NCBI GenBank assembly: GCA_019455285.1
Contig: JACFMS010000020.1
Span: forward strand, 1-62,738
Length of the DNA stretch: 62,738 bases
From: Sphingomonadales bacterium
GTDB taxonomy: Bacteria; Pseudomonadota; Alphaproteobacteria; Sphingomonadales; Govanellaceae
Reading direction: 5' to 3'
Shown here: positions 59,497-62,738 of the stretch, one piece after another
Layout of the letters: each line of letters begins with the position of its first letter
Numbering within the stretch: the stretch's first letter is position 1
Translations under genes and position numbers: made by a program
The notes under the pieces: generated by a model
What the model saw: the letters and a program-made list of their open reading frames with translations, nothing else
Database searches by the model: none
Told to the model about the DNA's origin: nothing

Positions 59497-60591
59497 ATGG
59501 AGACTGCCGATTGCGTCGTCATCGGAGCCGGGGTGGTGGGCTTGGCCATCGCCGCCCGGCTGGCGGCGACGCGCGAGGTCATCGTCGTGGAGCGCGCCGC
59601 AACCTTCGGCACGGAAACCAGTAGCCGCAATTCCGAAGTCATTCATGCCGGGATCTATTATCAGCCGGGATCGCTCAAGGCGCGGCTGTGCCGGCGCGGC
59701 CGCGATCTTCTTTATGCCTACTCAACCGAGCGCGGCATTCCCCATCAGCGTCTGGGCAAGCTCATCGTCGCCACAAGGGCAGAGGAAAGGAGCGAGCTGG
59801 ATCGCCTCCAAGCGCTTGCCGAGGCCAACCGAGTGAGTGATCTCGCATTTTTGGATCAAGCGGCAGTCCGAACCCTGGAGCCGGAGGTTGACGCTCACGC
59901 CGGGCTATGGAGTCCCTCCACCGGCATCGTCGACAGCCACCAGTTGATGTTGAGTCTGGTTGGCGACATCGAACGCGCTGGTGGGGCGATTGCCTACAAT
60001 GCGCCGGTAATCAGCGGGACGGCGGGCGAGGGCGGCATCCGCCTGCGCGTCGGTGACGCCGACCTTTTCTGCCGCACCGTCATCAACGCCGCCGGTCTGT
60101 GGGCGCCCGGGATGGCGCACTCAATTGTTGGCCTTCCGTCGAGCGCCATACCGCGCCACTACCTTGCCATCGGCCACTATTACGCCCTGGCCGGCAAAAG
60201 CCCGTTTCGCCATCTGGTCTATCCCGTGCCGGAGCCGGGCGGGCTTGGCATTCACGCCACCCTGGATCTCGGCGGCGCGGCGCGCTTCGGGCCCGACGTG
60301 CGCTGGATAGAAACCATCGACTATCGCTTCGATGACAGCCGCAAAGCAGCCTTCACGGCGGCCATCGCCCGCTACTGGCCGGCGGTGGACGAGGCGAGGC
60401 TGCAACCCGCCCATACCGGCATCCGACCAAAATTGGCGGGGCCGGGCGGCGGTTTCGCCGATTTTAGGGTCGACGGTCCGGCAATCCATGGCGTGCCCGG
60501 CCTGATTAATCTTTTCGGCATTGAATCGCCGGGGCTCACCGCCGCGCTCGCCATCGCCGAGGAGGTGGAGGGCAATATCCCTTCTCCTTGA
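59497..60591 (+). CDS. FAD-dependent oxidoreductase, L-2-hydroxyglutarate oxidase (LhgO)-like
   Basis: 364-residue DAO-family flavoprotein: FAD motif VIGAGVVGLAIAARL at the N-terminus, ERAATFGTETSSRNSEVIHAGIYY (signature of the L2HGDH/LhgO group), GIVDSHQLM and the C-terminal LINLFGIESPGLTAALAIAEEV. LhgO passes electrons from L-2-hydroxyglutarate to the membrane quinone pool. The human and bacterial enzymes are about 400 residues, so this one is slightly short. 15 bases after hemN, probably co-transcribed. Confidence 0.85.
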   Translation: METADCVVIGAGVVGLAIAARLAATREVIVVERAATFGTETSSRNSEVIHAGIYYQPGSLKARLCRRGRDLLYAYSTERGIPHQRLGKLIVATRAEERSELDRLQALAEANRVSDLAFLDQAAVRTLEPEVDAHAGLWSPSTGIVDSHQLMLSLVGDIERAGGAIAYNAPVISGTAGEGGIRLRVGDADLFCRTVINAAGLWAPGMAHSIVGLPSSAIPRHYLAIGHYYALAGKSPFRHLVYPVPEPGGLGIHATLDLGGAARFGPDVRWIETIDYRFDDSRKAAFTAAIARYWPAVDEARLQPAHTGIRPKLAGPGGGFADFRVDGPAIHGVPGLINLFGIESPGLTAALAIAEEVEGNIPSP

Positions 60592-60638
60592 GGAGAGCGA
60601 CTGTCTTGTTTGTCAAGCGGTAGTCTCAAAATAAAAGT

Positions 60639-60738
60639 CGTCATTCCCGACAAGCCGCGATCAGCGGCGCGATCGGGAATCCATGGAAATACAGTGTGTT
60701 GTAACGAATATGGATTCCCGCTTATCAAGGGAATGACG
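60639..60738. repeat. Palindromic repeat with CGTCATTCCC / GGGAATGACG ends
   Basis: 100-base element with perfect 10-base terminal inverted repeats and inner inverted parts (GGGAATCCAT and ATGGATTCCC). It lies between the convergent LhgO-like and cinA genes. This is a different family from the repeats at 38923 and 41292 but of the same general kind. Confidence 0.85.
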
Positions 60739-60783
60739 ATTGTGCATTAGGTTTCGCAGAAGTCTCTCAAAGGAGAGGGGGCT

Positions 60784-61272
60784 TTACAACAACCGCCGCA
60801 AAATCGCCAAGGCTGCAGCGACGGCGCGGCGGCGGATCTCCGAGCGGCCGAGGTCGCCAAATTCATGTTTTTCGATGATGGTCTTGCCGTCGGCGCGCAT
60901 GCCGGCCATGTAAACCAGCCCTACCGGCTTTTTCGCCGAGCCGCCGCCAGGACCGGCGATGCCGGTGATGGAGACCGCCACATCGGCTCTCGAACGCGCG
61001 AGCGCGCCCGCCGCCATGGCCGCCGCCACCGGCTCGCTCACCGCGCCATGGAGCGCCAGCATTTCCGGCGAGACATCGAGCATGTCCTCCTTGGCCGCGT
61101 TGGCGTAAGTGACATAGCCGTACTCGAAGACGTTTGACGAATGGGGGATTTCGGTAAGGAGCGCGGAGAGTAGACCGCCGGTACAGGATTCGGCGGTGGC
61201 AATCTTCAGCTTCTTGTCGCTGGCGGCGGTGATTACGGCTGCCGCCACCTCGATCAGCTCAGGCGAGAACAT
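60784..61272 (-). CDS. pncC: CinA C-terminal-type nicotinamide-nucleotide amidohydrolase (PncC)
   Basis: 162-residue stand-alone CinA C-terminal domain that deamidates nicotinamide mononucleotide to nicotinate mononucleotide in pyridine nucleotide recycling. Signature segments: KIATAESCTGGLLSALLTEIPHSS (about 22-45), VTYANAAKEDMLDV, HGAVSEPVAAAMAAGAL and SITGIAGPGGGSAKKPVGLVY. ATG 61272 overlaps the pgpA end by 14 bases; a second ATG at 61284 would add four residues. Confidence 0.92.
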   Translation of the reverse strand: MFSPELIEVAAAVITAASDKKLKIATAESCTGGLLSALLTEIPHSSNVFEYGYVTYANAAKEDMLDVSPEMLALHGAVSEPVAAAMAAGALARSRADVAVSITGIAGPGGGSAKKPVGLVYMAGMRADGKTIIEKHEFGDLGRSEIRRRAVAAALAILRRLL

Positions 61273-61711
61273 GTCGCACTCCATAAAGCGCCAATGCCGC
61301 CAATGCTCCCGCCGCCATGTCATCGGCCATGATGCCAAGTCCGCCGGGAAGCCGCCGGTCCAAGACACTGATCGGCCAGGGCTTCAGGATATCAAACACG
61401 CGAAACAGCGCGAAGGCCAGGACCAGGGTCAATGGATCGTAAGCGCTGGCGGCAATAAGCGCCAGCCATTGCCCGGCCACTTCGTCCACCACCACTTCCT
61501 TGGGATCCTTGACGCCGATGGATTGCGCGTAAGTGCGCGCCGCCCAAATTCCCACCGCGAAAACGATCAGCGATCCCGTCAGGAGCAGCGCCGCGCCGCG
61601 CGGCTGCATTAGAATAGGCACGCCTAGGAAGAGGGCGGCCAGCGACCCCCAGGTGCCCGGCGCTTTCGGCAGATACCCGACACCGAACCAGGTGGCGATC
61701 AGGCGGGCCAT
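61259..61711 (-). CDS. pgpA: Phosphatidylglycerophosphatase A
   Basis: 150-residue membrane enzyme that dephosphorylates phosphatidylglycerol phosphate. Seen: FGVGYLPKAPGTWGSLAAL (signature near the N-terminus), VVVDEVAGQWLAL and LGIMADDMAAGALAAL, the two acidic motifs of the PgpA family, with about three to four hydrophobic helices. ATG 61711 lies 8 bases after the ispDF stop; a GTG at 61723 overlapping that stop (GTGA) is also possible. The much longer open frame to 61897 runs inside ispDF and is not used. Confidence 0.92.
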   Translation of the reverse strand: MARLIATWFGVGYLPKAPGTWGSLAALFLGVPILMQPRGAALLLTGSLIVFAVGIWAARTYAQSIGVKDPKEVVVDEVAGQWLALIAASAYDPLTLVLAFALFRVFDILKPWPISVLDRRLPGGLGIMADDMAAGALAALALYGVRHVLA

Positions 61712-61719
61712 GAGCGCGC

Positions 61720-62738
61720 TCACGGCAGGCGCACCGTGGCGATGGCTTGCGCTGCGATGCCCTCGGAGCGGCCGGTGAAGCCCAAACCCTCGGTGGTGGT
61801 GGCCTTGACCGACACCCGCGCCGGATCGATGCGCAGCATCTCGGCGATGCGCGCTCGCATGGCGTCGCGGTGCGGGCCGATCCTCGGCTGCTCGCAAATC
61901 AGGGTGAGATCAACGTGGGCGATGACGCCGCCTTGCTGCGTGACCAGGTCGCGGGCATGTTTAAGAAAGACGGCGGAATCCATGCCCTTCCATTTGGGAT
62001 CGCTGGGCGGGAATATCTTGCCGATATCCCCGGCGGAGATCGCGCCCAGGAGCGCATCGGTCAGGGCATGGAGCGCCACATCGGCGTCGGAATGACCCAT
62101 GAGGCCGGCCTCATGGGGGATCGAGAGGCCGCCCAAGGTCACCTGATCGCCCGGCCCGAAGCGATGGACGTCAAAGCCCTGGCCGGTGCGAATATCGCTA
62201 TGCTGGGCAAGGAGATGGCGCTCGGCGCGCATAAAATCGCCGGCCTCGGTGACCTTGAACAGCTCTTCGCTGCCCGCCACCGCGGCCACCGGCAATCCCG
62301 TCGCCTCGATGATGCCGGCGTCGTCGGTGAAGCCTTCCGCCGCCGCGCGATGGGCCTTCAAGATAACATCGGAGCGAAAGCCCTGCGGCGTCTGAGCGCG
62401 CGCCAAGCCGTCCCGCCCCACCGACGCGGCCACCGCTCCGTTGGCCACCCGCTTCAAGCTGTCGGCGACGGGCAGCACGGGCAGGGCGGCAGCGTGGGTT
62501 TCCAGGGCATCCAAGACCCGATCAATAACGACGGGCGGGGTGAACGGCCGCGCTGCGTCATGAATGAGGACATGGGCTGGCGCGCCGTGGGCGGCCAGCG
62601 CTTCCAGTCCGGCGCGCACCGATTGCTGGCGCGTCGCACCGCCCATCACCGGGGCCAGGAGATCCAGGCCCTCGGTCGCCGCTTCATAAAGCGCCTCGCA
62701 GGTGGGATCGATCACCACTAGCACGCCATTGATCCGGC
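61720..62738 (-). CDS. ispDF: Bifunctional IspD/IspF (MEP pathway), 5' end cut off by the window
   Basis: Fused enzyme of isoprenoid synthesis: the IspD part makes CDP-methylerythritol and the IspF part makes the cyclic diphosphate. The frame is open to the window edge (RINGVLVVI before the first in-frame GTG at 62724), so the CTP-binding N-terminus is missing. Seen in Isp[31 protein letters not shown] and [11 protein letters not shown]. In Isp[10 protein letters not shown] (metal ligands D and H), [27 protein letters not shown], and [11 protein letters not shown]. This fusion is typical of many alphaproteobacteria. Confidence 0.95.
   Translation of the reverse strand, partial: RINGVLVVIDPTCEALYEAATEGLDLLAPVMGGATRQQSVRAGLEALAAHGAPAHVLIHDAARPFTPPVVIDRVLDALETHAAALPVLPVADSLKRVANGAVAASVGRDGLARAQTPQGFRSDVILKAHRAAAEGFTDDAGIIEATGLPVAAVAGSEELFKVTEAGDFMRAERHLLAQHSDIRTGQGFDVHRFGPGDQVTLGGLSIPHEAGLMGHSDADVALHALTDALLGAISAGDIGKIFPPSDPKWKGMDSAVFLKHARDLVTQQGGVIAHVDLTLICEQPRIGPHRDAMRARIAEMLRIDPARVSVKATTTEGLGFTGRSEGIAAQAIATVRLP

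Overview
The window looks like about 63 kb of chromosome from a high-GC, respiratory alphaproteobacterium. It carries a fused ispDF gene, a ccoGHIS (fixGHIS) cluster, a very long fused indolepyruvate:ferredoxin oxidoreductase, FNR/FixK-type boxes and a TonB receptor of the sphingomonad style. No tRNA, rRNA, phage, insertion sequence or CRISPR array was recognised. The assignment to a clade is an inference from gene content; no marker phylogeny was possible.

Layout. 1-3968: the end of a cbb3 cytochrome oxidase maturation operon (ccoG partial, ccoH, ccoI, ccoS). 3972-10554: a DUF2189 membrane protein with its own FNR-like box, then a compact minus-strand set (CPA2 antiporter, hrpB, selO). 10867-15856: a TonB receptor, a secreted haem/beta-propeller fusion protein, DUF488 and a small membrane protein. 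15812-21230: a minus-strand, translationally coupled tetR-hlyD-permease-ATPase efflux operon behind a perfect 24-bp palindrome, followed in the same direction by a cytochrome c'-like protein and a Rieske oxygenase. 21350-38906: a second tetR divergent from an acyl-CoA ligase and a 13-gene same-strand catabolic block. The block holds two MaoC-type hydratases, a thiolase, HyuA/HyuB, an acyl-CoA dehydrogenase, a split B12-dependent acyl-CoA mutase, a three-subunit molybdenum hydroxylase, a family III CoA transferase and an SDR. 39009-41275: a TPP enzyme divergent from a MarR regulator, bracketed by two copies of one palindromic repeat. 41429-46452: a minus-strand operon for a NapC-type tetrahaem protein, an ethylbenzene-dehydrogenase-like cytochrome, a decahaem MtrA/DmsE protein and an MtrB/PioB porin, behind an FNR-like box. 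46715-62738: the fused 2-oxoacid:ferredoxin oxidoreductase, a coupled epimerase/B12-radical-SAM/MBL trio, a LysR regulator divergent from glutathione-dependent formaldehyde dehydrogenase, a PLD/FkbM pair, FNR-box-linked hemN, an LhgO-like oxidase, and the coupled ispDF-pgpA-cinA genes.

How it fits together. cbb3 maturation, oxygen-independent haem synthesis, the DUF2189 gene and the porin-cytochrome conduit are all typical low-oxygen functions, and three of these four show a TTGA-N6-TCAA type site upstream (the cco promoter lies outside the window). The catabolic block has every activity needed for a CoA-dependent beta-oxidation round. It adds carbon-skeleton rearrangement (mutase), water-derived hydroxylation (Mo enzyme) and ATP-dependent amide or ketone chemistry (HyuAB). 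Repeated TTTTAC-N5/6-GTAAAA palindromes around the adjacent tetR and ligase suggest one local regulon. The substrate is unknown. This block is the best candidate for an undescribed system in the window.
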